From: an uncultured Arenicella sp. | Lineage (GTDB): Bacteria; Pseudomonadota; Gammaproteobacteria; Arenicellales; Arenicellaceae | DNA length: 64,000 nt | Assembly: GCA_947499305.1 (NCBI GenBank) | Contig: CANMNN010000006.1 | Span: 62,001-126,000 of the forward strand | Direction of reading: 5' to 3' | Part shown: positions 52,475-61,372 of the stretch, piece by piece | How the letters are laid out: each line of letters starts with the position of its first letter | How positions within the stretch are numbered: position 1 is the stretch's first letter | Made by a program: the position numbers and the translations under genes | Notes under the pieces: model-generated | Told to the model about the DNA's origin: nothing | Seen by the model: the letters and a program-made list of their open reading frames with translations, nothing else | Database searches by the model: none

Positions 52475-54226
52475 ATGGATTTATACCGCAAAGTAACAAA
52501 AGAAATTGATGCCCTACCGAATGGCCCGCAAATCGCGGCGTTCTTTGACTTCGATGGTACGGTGATCTACGGCTATTCAGCTACCACCTATTTACGCGAG
52601 CAAATGAAACGTGGCGATGTGTCGCCTCGCCAATTGGTAGAACTAATAAAAACCATGACCCAGTTTGGAATGGGTAACATGGGATTCTCAGCGATGATGA
52701 CCATCGCTTCGCAATACTTAAAAGGAATCAGTGAAGAAGACTATTTAGAGTTTGCGGAAAAGCTGTACGCAAAACACATCGCCAAGCTTATTTATCCTGA
52801 ATCGCGAGCCTTAATCGAAGCGCACTTGCGTAAGGGGCACACCGTAGCCTTAGTGACCGCAGCAACTCCTTATCAAGTAATGCCAGCGGCGCGAGACTTG
52901 GGTATCGAACACGTAAAATGCACTAATCTAGAAATTGTCGATGGCAAGTTTACCGGCGCTGTGGTTAAGCCCACTTGTTATGGTATGGGCAAGGTAGATG
53001 CGGCAGAGCAAATTGCTGACGAGCATGGCGTTGACCTAGAGAAAAGTTATTTTTACTCTGATAGTGATGAAGATATTCAGCTACTCGAGTTTGTTGGTAA
53101 TGCCCGACCGCTCAATCCGAATAAACGCTTACGTCGAATAGCTCGAGGTCGAGGTTGGCCAGTACAAGACTTTAATAGTCGTGGTAACGCATCTGTATTT
53201 GATTACGTAAAGACAGCGGCTACACAAGTTAGCATGCTCACTTCGTTTGCAGCCGGTTTGCCGATTTATGCCTTAACCGGCTCAATGAACAAAACGAGAA
53301 ATTTCTCCACATCGTTATTCGCAGACACGGCTTGCGCTCTTACCGGCATTGAGTTGGATGTTGAAGGCGAAGAGAATGCTTGGGCGAATAGACCGTGTGT
53401 ATTTGTATTTAATCATCAGAGCCAGGCAGACGTGGTCATCTTGCCGGCTTTGCTACGCCGCGACCTTGCTGGTATCGGCAAAAAAGAGATTGGCGATGTC
53501 CCCATTCTTGGCAAGCTGATGCAAATAGGTGGAACGGTTCTGATCGACCGTGAAAATGCAGCGTCGGCGCTCGAAGCAATGAAGCCGTTGGTAGACGTTT
53601 TACAGAAAGAGGGGCGCAGTGTTTGTGTTGCGCCAGAGGGCACACGTTCAACATCGACTACGCTTGGACGATTCAAAAAAGGTGCGTTTCACTTAGCGAT
53701 GCAAGCCGGCGTGCCAATTGTACCGATTGTTATCCATAATGCGATTGATGTGGCCCCAAGGGGGCAGTATGTATTTCGCTCGGCGACGGTGAAAGTCACT
53801 GTTTTACCAGCTGTGGATACGTCAGACTGGCAAGCGAGAACGATGAGTGAGCACGTCGACTATGTACGTGATATGTTTCTCGAAGAGCTTGACCAAATGC
53901 AGTTTCAAATTTCTGATCAAGAGCGAAAGTTAAGCGAAGCTCGTTTGAAAAACTTGAAGCGAAAAGAGGCAGCTAGGAAAGCCAGCAAGTCAAAAGAGTC
54001 TAAAAAGGTAAGCGTTAAGAGTACGACTAAGTCGCCAACACCCGCTTTGAAAGTCGAAGTCACAAAGGAAAAGCCAGTAAGGCCTAAGGTTGATAGTAAT
54101 AGCAAGCGGAAGGTCAAATCGGTTGAGACCAAACGAAAGCCACGTAGGCGGGCTCGCAAACAGAGCACTGTTAAAGTGTCGGCGAAATCTATAAATGCTG
54201 CGGACAACGAAAGTACTGCTCAATAG
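52475..54226 (+). CDS. HAD-IB phosphatase fused to a PlsC-type acyltransferase
   Basis: The 583-residue protein has an N-terminal HAD domain with FFDFDGTV (nucleophile D25, D27), VALVTAATPYQV and YFYSDSDEDIQLLEF, as in SerB-like HAD-IB enzymes, followed by an LPLAT domain with FNHQSQADVVIL (H-x4-D) near 315, LMQIGGTVLIDRENA and APEGTRSTS. The last ~90 residues are basic and low-complexity (Lys, Ser, Arg). Such fusions combine phosphatase and acyltransferase activity on lipid substrates. It starts the row plsB-gpsA-ACT gene and ends 20 bases before plsB. Confidence 0.88.
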   Translation: MDLYRKVTKEIDALPNGPQIAAFFDFDGTVIYGYSATTYLREQMKRGDVSPRQLVELIKTMTQFGMGNMGFSAMMTIASQYLKGISEEDYLEFAEKLYAKHIAKLIYPESRALIEAHLRKGHTVALVTAATPYQVMPAARDLGIEHVKCTNLEIVDGKFTGAVVKPTCYGMGKVDAAEQIADEHGVDLEKSYFYSDSDEDIQLLEFVGNARPLNPNKRLRRIARGRGWPVQDFNSRGNASVFDYVKTAATQVSMLTSFAAGLPIYALTGSMNKTRNFSTSLFADTACALTGIELDVEGEENAWANRPCVFVFNHQSQADVVILPALLRRDLAGIGKKEIGDVPILGKLMQIGGTVLIDRENAASALEAMKPLVDVLQKEGRSVCVAPEGTRSTSTTLGRFKKGAFHLAMQAGVPIVPIVIHNAIDVAPRGQYVFRSATVKVTVLPAVDTSDWQARTMSEHVDYVRDMFLEELDQMQFQISDQERKLSEARLKNLKRKEAARKASKSKESKKVSVKSTTKSPTPALKVEVTKEKPVRPKVDSNSKRKVKSVETKRKPRRRARKQSTVKVSAKSINAADNESTAQ

Positions 54227-54246
54227 AAAGGCAAACAATAATAAAT

Positions 54247-56571
54247 ATGATCATCAATCCTTGGGAAAAAATCGAGTCAGAGCAAGTTCTCTTCATCATA
54301 GATGCTGAACATGACGTAGAGGAGCAATTGCTGCTCCAATGGCTCAATAACACCAAGGCACAGCATGGTTATTCTGGCACGGTAAGTCATTGCGTTGTTC
54401 CAATAGCTCATGACCCAGATGATATTCCTACACAAGCTTTGCAGATGGCTTTGCAAGTACCTATTGATACTCTGGTTGTACCTGTTCGAGTGGTTTGGAA
54501 AACCCAATTTGATGGCATTAATGGTCAGCCTATTGCCAGTAAGCCTAAGTTTAGAGATCTCCTTCGAGGCAACTCCAGGTTGCCTAACAAATCAAAAGCA
54601 CAGAAGATAATTGACTCTGATCCGTCACGTGCACTCTGTATTTTAGGCAAGCCGGCGACCGTTGGCGATTTGTCTGAACGTTATGACCAACGACGTGAGA
54701 TCGCTCAGATCGACTCAGACCTTGCCGAGTATGTTGCCGAGCAAGCGAGCCTAGCCCTAGAAGTAGCTGAACGTCGTTTGCGTGGGAGCCGTTATAAAGT
54801 TCCAACGCAAGTGTCTAAGCAGGTTCGAGCGAGTGATCGTTATAAGGCTGGCTTACTCGACATTGCTGAGAAAACCGGCAAGACTGAATCTGAGCTGCGT
54901 ACAAAGGCGCTTCCGTATTTCAAAGAGCTGGTCGCAACGCCTCATAACTTTTGGCAAGACGTCGCTGGCGCATTTAATCGCTGGGTTATTTCTCTCGGTT
55001 ACGAGAATGAAGTGGTCGTCGATACAGAAAAACTAGAACGCTTTCGATCAATCGTACGAGAACATCCAACAGCATTATTGTGGACTCATAAAACGCATAT
55101 GGACGGCATTACCATGCAGTCGGTATTGTTTGAACATGACTTTCCGCCACCGCACACCATGGGCGGTATTAATATGGCGTTCGCAGGCATCGGCTTTTTG
55201 GCGCGTCGTTCAGGGGCAATTTTTATTCGGCGTTCGTTTCAAGATAACCCTCTTTACAAACTCGTTTTGCGCGAGTACTTGGCGTACTTATTGGAGAAGC
55301 GATTCCCGCTAACGTGGTCGTTTGAAGGCACGCGGTCGCGTGTCGGTAAATTGATGCCACCGCGTTATGGCATGTTGAAGTATGTGATGGATGCGATGGA
55401 GTATTCCACCTCTGATGATCTCCACCTGATTCCTGTGGCCATCAATTACGACATGAATAATGACGTTAAGGATTACGCCGCAGAGCAGAGCGGCGCGATA
55501 AAGCGGCCCGAGTCGTTAAGCTGGTTCATCTCGTATTTGCGCCGAATGCGTCAGCCTTTGGGACGAATCTATATCGATTTTGGCGAGCCGGTTGTGGTTA
55601 AAAAATCGAGTTTTAATGATGACCCGCTAGCTCTGCAAAAGACTGCGTTCAAGATTGGCGTAGAGGCCAACCGCGTTACGCCGATAACATTGACGTCTCT
55701 GATGTCGCTTTCCTTGCTCGGTGCGGCCCCGCGCGCACAAACCATAGAAGAGTTACAAGATAGTATGCGTGCTCTGCGCGAATGGTCGAAGCATAGAGAC
55801 ATTCGTTTCACCAGTGATTTCGATGACGATAACAATGATCATATGCAGGAGTTAATCACCAATATGGTGAACTCTGAATTGATTAACCGCTATGACGAAG
55901 GCCCTGAAACGGTGTATGCAGTGGCGGCCGATCAACACGCAATGGCGAGCTATTACCGCAATACGATCGTACATCATTTCGTTGCCAAGGCGATTGCAGA
56001 GATGAGCTTGGTAGAAGCCGCTAATGCGAGTGAAGACCCATTGGCGGCTTTTTGGCAAGCGGCTGATCGTCTAAAAGATATGTTTAAGTTTGAGTTTTTT
56101 TACGAAGCGACAGACGAATTTCATGAAAGTATTCGAGCTGAGTTGAATCACTTTAGTGACGATTGGGAGTCGAAGATGAGCAATCGTCACGAGCTAATAG
56201 CCATGCTCAGAACCATGACTCCATTGGTAGCACATTGCAGCTTAAAACCTTACATCGAGGCGTATAGAATTGTCGCCGATGTATTTGCGAGTCTCGGAGC
56301 CAAAGAAACCTTGGATCAGAAGGCCGCTGTATCAGCTGCATTTAAGTATGGTCGACAAGCCTATTTACAGCGACGTATTAGCAGCAAGGCCTCGCTTGGT
56401 GAGATACTGTTTAAGAACGGTTATAAACTGCTCGATAGTTATGGTTTGGTCGTCGCAGATGGAGAAGATATCGTAGAACGCCGAAAAAAAATGAGTAAGG
56501 AGTTGCGGATCTTGTCTCATCGAGTCGAGCAGATTCGCGCCTTGGCAATGCCTAACGATCTCGAAAGCTAA
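54247..56571 (+). CDS. plsB: Glycerol-3-phosphate 1-O-acyltransferase PlsB
   Basis: The 774-residue protein has the acyltransferase motifs in order: LWTHKTHMDGIT (H-x4-D), GAIFIRRSFQDN, FEGTRSRVGK and LIPVAINYD. Length and a ~300-residue C-terminal extension fit PlsB. It attaches the first acyl chain to sn-glycerol-3-phosphate at the inner membrane, using acyl-ACP or acyl-CoA. It lies between the HAD-acyltransferase gene and gpsA, which makes its substrate. Confidence 0.92.
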   Translation: MIINPWEKIESEQVLFIIDAEHDVEEQLLLQWLNNTKAQHGYSGTVSHCVVPIAHDPDDIPTQALQMALQVPIDTLVVPVRVVWKTQFDGINGQPIASKPKFRDLLRGNSRLPNKSKAQKIIDSDPSRALCILGKPATVGDLSERYDQRREIAQIDSDLAEYVAEQASLALEVAERRLRGSRYKVPTQVSKQVRASDRYKAGLLDIAEKTGKTESELRTKALPYFKELVATPHNFWQDVAGAFNRWVISLGYENEVVVDTEKLERFRSIVREHPTALLWTHKTHMDGITMQSVLFEHDFPPPHTMGGINMAFAGIGFLARRSGAIFIRRSFQDNPLYKLVLREYLAYLLEKRFPLTWSFEGTRSRVGKLMPPRYGMLKYVMDAMEYSTSDDLHLIPVAINYDMNNDVKDYAAEQSGAIKRPESLSWFISYLRRMRQPLGRIYIDFGEPVVVKKSSFNDDPLALQKTAFKIGVEANRVTPITLTSLMSLSLLGAAPRAQTIEELQDSMRALREWSKHRDIRFTSDFDDDNNDHMQELITNMVNSELINRYDEGPETVYAVAADQHAMASYYRNTIVHHFVAKAIAEMSLVEAANASEDPLAAFWQAADRLKDMFKFEFFYEATDEFHESIRAELNHFSDDWESKMSNRHELIAMLRTMTPLVAHCSLKPYIEAYRIVADVFASLGAKETLDQKAAVSAAFKYGRQAYLQRRISSKASLGEILFKNGYKLLDSYGLVVADGEDIVERRKKMSKELRILSHRVEQIRALAMPNDLES

Positions 56572-56626
56572 CTGCGTTTGGGCATTCTTGCTTGCCAATG
56601 ATTAACAATAATAAGAGAACTCAAAA

Positions 56627-57631
56627 ATGAGAAAGCTACAAGTAGGTCTGATTGGCGGCGGTTCATGGGGAACAACAGTGGCTTCTTTGGTGGCGCACAA
56701 TACTGATGTGTCGATGTGGGCCCGCAGCGCAAAAACAGTGCGAGAAATCAATAAGAAGCATACCAACGAAAAATATTTGCCCGGCGCTAAGCTGCCCAAA
56801 AATTTAGTCGCTCACGAAAAAATTGAAGACGTAGTCGCGACCGCCGATGTTCTCGTAATGGGGGTTCCGTCTAACTCATTTCGTGATGTCTTGCGAGACG
56901 TGCGCCCGCACCTCAGACCTTGGGTTCCCATAGTGAGCCTTACTAAAGGTTTGGAGCGAGGTTCTGATTTGCGCATGACTCAAATTATTGAGTCGGAATT
57001 ACCTGGTCATCCGGTTGGCGTGCTCACTGGCCCGAACTTGGCTCGTGAAATTATGGCTGGCCAAGCTGCTGCAAGCGTTATTGCCATGGACGACGACATA
57101 ATCGTTAAAGAGCTGCAAAAGGTTTTTAACTCTGGGGTATTTCGCGTTTACACGAATAATGATGTTGTCGGTTGTGAGCTTGGTGGCGTTTTAAAAAACA
57201 TTATCGCCATCGCGGTCGGCATGGGCATAGGTTTAGGCGCTGGAGACAATACACGGTCGGCATTGATAACGCGTGGCCTAGCTGAAATTACTCGCCTCGG
57301 GGTTGCACTTGGTGGGCGAGCCGAGACATTCTCTGGATTAACGGGTATGGGCGATATGCTTGCGACCTGTATTAGCTCTCAGAGTAGGAATCATCATGTT
57401 GGCCTAGAACTAGGTAAAGGACGAAATATCGACGACATCATCGAAGACATGGTAATGGTCGCTGAAGGTGTAAAAAGTGCTCCAACGGTTATTAAGCTAG
57501 CTGAGAAATACAATGTTGAAATGCCAATTGCGCAGGACGTCCATGAGGTTATCGCGGGCAGGCGAACCGCAGAGCAAGCGTTCTATGGTTTACTAAAGCG
57601 GCGTGTGGGCGCTGAAATTGAACCCGACTAA
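56627..57631 (+). CDS. gpsA: Glycerol-3-phosphate dehydrogenase [NAD(P)+]
   Basis: The 334-residue protein has the cofactor motif IGGGSWGTTVASL, VSLTKGLE, GPNLAREIMAG and LGGVLKNIIAIAVGMGIGLG with the catalytic Lys, then FSGLTGMGDMLATC. These are the GpsA hallmarks. It reduces dihydroxyacetone phosphate to sn-glycerol-3-phosphate, the PlsB substrate, so this cluster makes the first steps of glycerolipid synthesis. Confidence 0.95.
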   Translation: MRKLQVGLIGGGSWGTTVASLVAHNTDVSMWARSAKTVREINKKHTNEKYLPGAKLPKNLVAHEKIEDVVATADVLVMGVPSNSFRDVLRDVRPHLRPWVPIVSLTKGLERGSDLRMTQIIESELPGHPVGVLTGPNLAREIMAGQAAASVIAMDDDIIVKELQKVFNSGVFRVYTNNDVVGCELGGVLKNIIAIAVGMGIGLGAGDNTRSALITRGLAEITRLGVALGGRAETFSGLTGMGDMLATCISSQSRNHHVGLELGKGRNIDDIIEDMVMVAEGVKSAPTVIKLAEKYNVEMPIAQDVHEVIAGRRTAEQAFYGLLKRRVGAEIEPD

Positions 57632-57656
57632 ATAAGCCGCTCGAGAAATAACGAAA

Positions 57657-58070
57657 ATGGCTGGCGAACGAAATTTGAATAAGCTGCTTAGCGCGATGTC
57701 GCCTAAGTTAATTGATGGCGACTACGTCTTTCTTAGCGTCACCGATGCAAAGTATGGCGACCATCCCGAACTAAAACCATTCGCAGCGATTGATGAAGCA
57801 GAGGGTTTAACCTTGATTGTTGAACAATCATTAGCGGTTGCTCAGGGGTATGAGTTCGATGGCATTTATAAAGGTATCACGCTCGAAGTGCACTCAAGCC
57901 TTGAAGCGGTGGGTTTGACCGCAGCGTTTGCTAAGGCCCTAGGTGACATGGACATTAGCGTCAATGTAATCGCAGGTTTTTATCACGACCATATTTTCGT
58001 GCAGAAGCGCTGCGCGGCTCAGGCAATGGATGCGCTTAGAGCTTTATCGGCCGAGAATAAAGACATCTAA
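57657..58070 (+). CDS. ACT-domain protein (ACT_3/DUF2241-like)
   Basis: The 137-residue protein starts with NLNKLLSAMSPKLIDGDYVF and has EAEGLTLIVEQS, ITLEVHSSLEAVGLTAAFAK and VNVIAGFYHDHIFV, the pattern of the ACT_3 family of small regulatory-like proteins. It has no enzyme domain. It follows gpsA by 25 bases and is likely in the same transcript, but a metabolic link is not shown. Confidence 0.85.
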   Translation: MAGERNLNKLLSAMSPKLIDGDYVFLSVTDAKYGDHPELKPFAAIDEAEGLTLIVEQSLAVAQGYEFDGIYKGITLEVHSSLEAVGLTAAFAKALGDMDISVNVIAGFYHDHIFVQKRCAAQAMDALRALSAENKDI

Positions 58071-58081
58071 ACGGATTAGTT

Positions 58082-58101
58082 GAGGCCTTGGACAAGGCCT
58101 C
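58082..58101. terminator. Hairpin between convergent genes
   Basis: GAGGCCTT and AAGGCCTC form a perfect 8-bp stem around GGAC, between the ACT gene and the convergent RND pump gene. It lacks a T-run; it may act as a weak bidirectional terminator. Confidence 0.45.
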
Positions 58102-58143
58102 CTGCTGACTACTTATAAGCAGTCGATTACTCATTAGAATTTT

Positions 58144-61100
58144 TTAGCGGCTTATGCTTTCTTGGTGTGAGGTGCCATTCCACTGCCTGCCAATCCATTT
58201 AAAAAATCGGATAAAAGTATATTTGATACTGCGACCAATCAAATAGTTCACCGGTGTGATCACCAAGGTAATGACGGTCGCGAAAATGATTCCAAAACCC
58301 AGCGACACGGCCATGGGTATTAGCGCTTGAGCTTGTGTGCTCTGATTCAGCATTAACGGTAACAACCCAACAAAGGTCGTTAAGGACGTTAGGATAACGG
58401 GTCTGAAACGTGTTTCACCGGCCGTTAATACAGCATCCATTAATGGCATGCCTTCTTTTCGTTTTTGATTGATGTAGTCGACCAACACTAAGCTATCATT
58501 AACCACAATCCCAGTTAAGCCTAGCATCCCCATGATACTTAGCATTGAGAAGGCAAGGTCCATAATATAGTGGCCGATGATCGCGCCCACTATTGCTAAT
58601 GGAATGATCGACATGACCACAAAGGGTTGGCCAAAAGACTTAAACGGAATCGCCAATAGGGCGTAAATTAGAATGATTACCAAGATAAAGCCAAGCGCAA
58701 AACTCGCGTTTGCATCGCTCTGGCCCTCAGCTTGACCTCCTAGTTCATAAGTCACGTCAGACTCATAGATAAACTTTTCATCAAGATATTTGATCAAATC
58801 TTGACGTATTACAGTAACGTCGTACTCGTCCGCGTTGATGTCGGCGGTCACCGTGATGGCTCTGCGTTGTTTATCTCTGTAGATCGAGCTAGCCGCTTGT
58901 GATGGAATCAAATTAGCAAGTTCAAATAAGGGAATAGTATCGTTGCTATTTGGTGTGTTAATCGGAATGTTATTGACGTCGGTCACCGAAGAGCGCGATT
59001 CAAGCGGGTAGCGCACCATCACTTTAATTTCCTCGTAGCCTCGCTGTATGCGCTGAGCTTCAAAACCAAACAGCGCCTGACGTACCTGACTTGCGATTTC
59101 TTCCTGTGATAAGCCCAGAGTATTTGCCAATGGTTTTATGTCGAGTTTGAGTTCTTCTTTACCGCTCGACATGTTGTCTTGAATATCGAAAACACCAGGG
59201 TAGGTGCGCAGGTACTCTCGAATTTCGTCTTTTAACACCCCGATACGTTCAATATCTTTACCGTATAGAGAGACTGATAATGGGGCACCAAAATCGCCGA
59301 AGGTAGAACTTAAGCTGAGTTTTTCGGCTCCGGGTATCTCGCCAATACGTGTGCGGAGTTGGTCTTGCACTTCGCGAATAGAAAAGCCTTCGGGTAAGCC
59401 GTCTTCGCCTTGAACGAACTCCATCACCACCATGCCTTGATTATTGCCAAAGGTTGGGCCAGTTGGGCCTATTTTAAGGCCAGCAATTGAAACAATGTAT
59501 TTGAAGTACGACTCACCAGTATCAGGATCAATGTAGTCATCAGCCAGTTCGCTTGCAATGTCAACGATGCGTACCACATGACCCTTAGTGGTCTCATAGC
59601 CAGTTGTAGCCGGCATAGTCAGAGTGATGAATACCGCATTGTCTTCAAATTCTGGAAAAAAAGAGGTGCGTAGCCAACCGCTTGTCATTGAAACTATGGT
59701 GATTACAAACGCCATGAATGCAGTGACAATAGTAATGGTTTTGTTGGAAATGCAATAATCTAGAAAGGGGCGATAGAGTTTAATGATGGCACTTTCAAAG
59801 CCGCGGGAAAAATTTTGTTGGATCTTTCCTAAGCCGCTGATGTTGTTTTCATCGCGAGGCTTAATGGTGCTCATGTGTGATGGCAAGATAAGCTTTGATT
59901 CGATTAATGAGAACGCCAGAACAGGAATCACGACTAGTGGAATTTGTTTGGCAAGATCAGACAATACGCCTTCAACAAACAAGAGAGGTGCAAACGCGAC
60001 CATGGTGGTGATTACGCCAAAAGTCACTGGAACGGCTACCTCTTTAGTACCAAACAGAGCAGCGTCAGCGGGTGACATACCATTACGCTGATGCCGATAT
60101 ATGTTTTCACCTGTGACAATTGCATCGTCGACCACGATGCCGAGTACCAAAAGATAGGCGAACATGGTGAGCATGTTCATACTCAAGCCAAGAAGCGGCA
60201 TCATTGCCAAGCCGCCTAGAAAGCAAACGGGAATTCCGAGGCCAACCCATAGAGCGACCGCAGGGCGTAGGAACAATGACAACAAAACAAGTACTAAAAT
60301 CCCGCCTTGGATGGCACTGCTCACTAAGGTTGATAAGCGGTCTTCGACTACTGCTGAGGTATTACCGTAGTTGCCGAGTTTGATGCCTTGAGGCAGCGTC
60401 TTCTCGTATTCACGCATGAAGTCGAATACTTTGTTAGCGATATCGATTGTGCTTTGGTTACCAACTCTGAAGGCCTCGACAGTGATCGCTGGTAAACCGC
60501 CGTATTGTGTTTCGACCCGACGAAGCTCATATCCATCGACCACTTTGGCCAAGTCCCTTATGTAGAGTACTCGGTCACCAGAATTAAAAACTGGAATCGC
60601 TTCGAACTCTTCTTTGCTAAATGCTTGGCCATCGGTGCGAACCAGAATATCGCCGTTTTGAGTTCGTAAATTACCCGCAGAAACATCAATGGCGTTTCGT
60701 TGTATTGCAGCGCCGACGTCACTAATGGTAAGCCCGTATTGCTTAAGCACGTCGGGACTGGTTTCAATCTGAATCTCGCGTTGAGGCGCTTGTACTGGCC
60801 CAACCTGAGTGATTCCATCAACTTGCAACAATGCTTCTCGCATGTCAGAAGTCGTTTTAAACAAAAGGTCGTAGTCAACATCTCCATAGACGGCGATACC
60901 AATAACTTGAATCGGTATATCGGCTAGGTCGATGACGGGGCGCTCGGCGTCGACGGGCAGGGTGCTCAGTGCGTCGACACGGTTTTTAACGTCGCTTAGT
61001 AGGGCTTTGTCGTCATAGCCCGACTCTATTTCAATTGAAACAGTGGAGACATTTTCGGCCGAGCGCGAGGATATCTTTTTAATACCTTCGAGATCGGCAA

Positions 61101-61308
61101 CCGATTCTTCTATTCTAGTGGTAATAGTTGCTTCGATCGATTCAGGGTTGCCGCCAGGCAGTACCGTTGTCACGGTTATCAAGCCTAGGGCAAAGTCCGG
61201 CATTAGTTCTAGTGCCACGTCGTTCTTGATCGCGTTATAACCCATCAACATGATGCAAAACATCAATAGATTGGCTGCGACATGATTCTTAGCAAACCAC
61301 TCAATCAT
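58144..61308 (-). CDS. RND efflux transporter permease subunit
   Basis: The 1054-residue protein has the RND features: an N-terminal helix (NLLMFCIMLMGYNAIKND), two large periplasmic loops, LGIVVDDAIVTGENIYRH in the fourth helix with the proton-relay Asp pair, and GLTGIVVNDSLVLVDYIN near the C-terminus. It is the inner-membrane pump of a tripartite efflux system. A second RND permease gene lies 64 bases upstream, on the same strand. No adaptor (MFP) or outer-membrane gene is within the window. Confidence 0.9.
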   Translation of the reverse strand: MIEWFAKNHVAANLLMFCIMLMGYNAIKNDVALELMPDFALGLITVTTVLPGGNPESIEATITTRIEESVADLEGIKKISSRSAENVSTVSIEIESGYDDKALLSDVKNRVDALSTLPVDAERPVIDLADIPIQVIGIAVYGDVDYDLLFKTTSDMREALLQVDGITQVGPVQAPQREIQIETSPDVLKQYGLTISDVGAAIQRNAIDVSAGNLRTQNGDILVRTDGQAFSKEEFEAIPVFNSGDRVLYIRDLAKVVDGYELRRVETQYGGLPAITVEAFRVGNQSTIDIANKVFDFMREYEKTLPQGIKLGNYGNTSAVVEDRLSTLVSSAIQGGILVLVLLSLFLRPAVALWVGLGIPVCFLGGLAMMPLLGLSMNMLTMFAYLLVLGIVVDDAIVTGENIYRHQRNGMSPADAALFGTKEVAVPVTFGVITTMVAFAPLLFVEGVLSDLAKQIPLVVIPVLAFSLIESKLILPSHMSTIKPRDENNISGLGKIQQNFSRGFESAIIKLYRPFLDYCISNKTITIVTAFMAFVITIVSMTSGWLRTSFFPEFEDNAVFITLTMPATTGYETTKGHVVRIVDIASELADDYIDPDTGESYFKYIVSIAGLKIGPTGPTFGNNQGMVVMEFVQGEDGLPEGFSIREVQDQLRTRIGEIPGAEKLSLSSTFGDFGAPLSVSLYGKDIERIGVLKDEIREYLRTYPGVFDIQDNMSSGKEELKLDIKPLANTLGLSQEEIASQVRQALFGFEAQRIQRGYEEIKVMVRYPLESRSSVTDVNNIPINTPNSNDTIPLFELANLIPSQAASSIYRDKQRRAITVTADINADEYDVTVIRQDLIKYLDEKFIYESDVTYELGGQAEGQSDANASFALGFILVIILIYALLAIPFKSFGQPFVVMSIIPLAIVGAIIGHYIMDLAFSMLSIMGMLGLTGIVVNDSLVLVDYINQKRKEGMPLMDAVLTAGETRFRPVILTSLTTFVGLLPLMLNQSTQAQALIPMAVSLGFGIIFATVITLVITPVNYLIGRSIKYTFIRFFKWIGRQWNGTSHQESISR

Positions 61309-61372
61309 TTTGAACTCTCGTTGCTTGGTCTTTTAGGTATGTCATCTTTTGCATGGTCTCGAGTATTCACCG

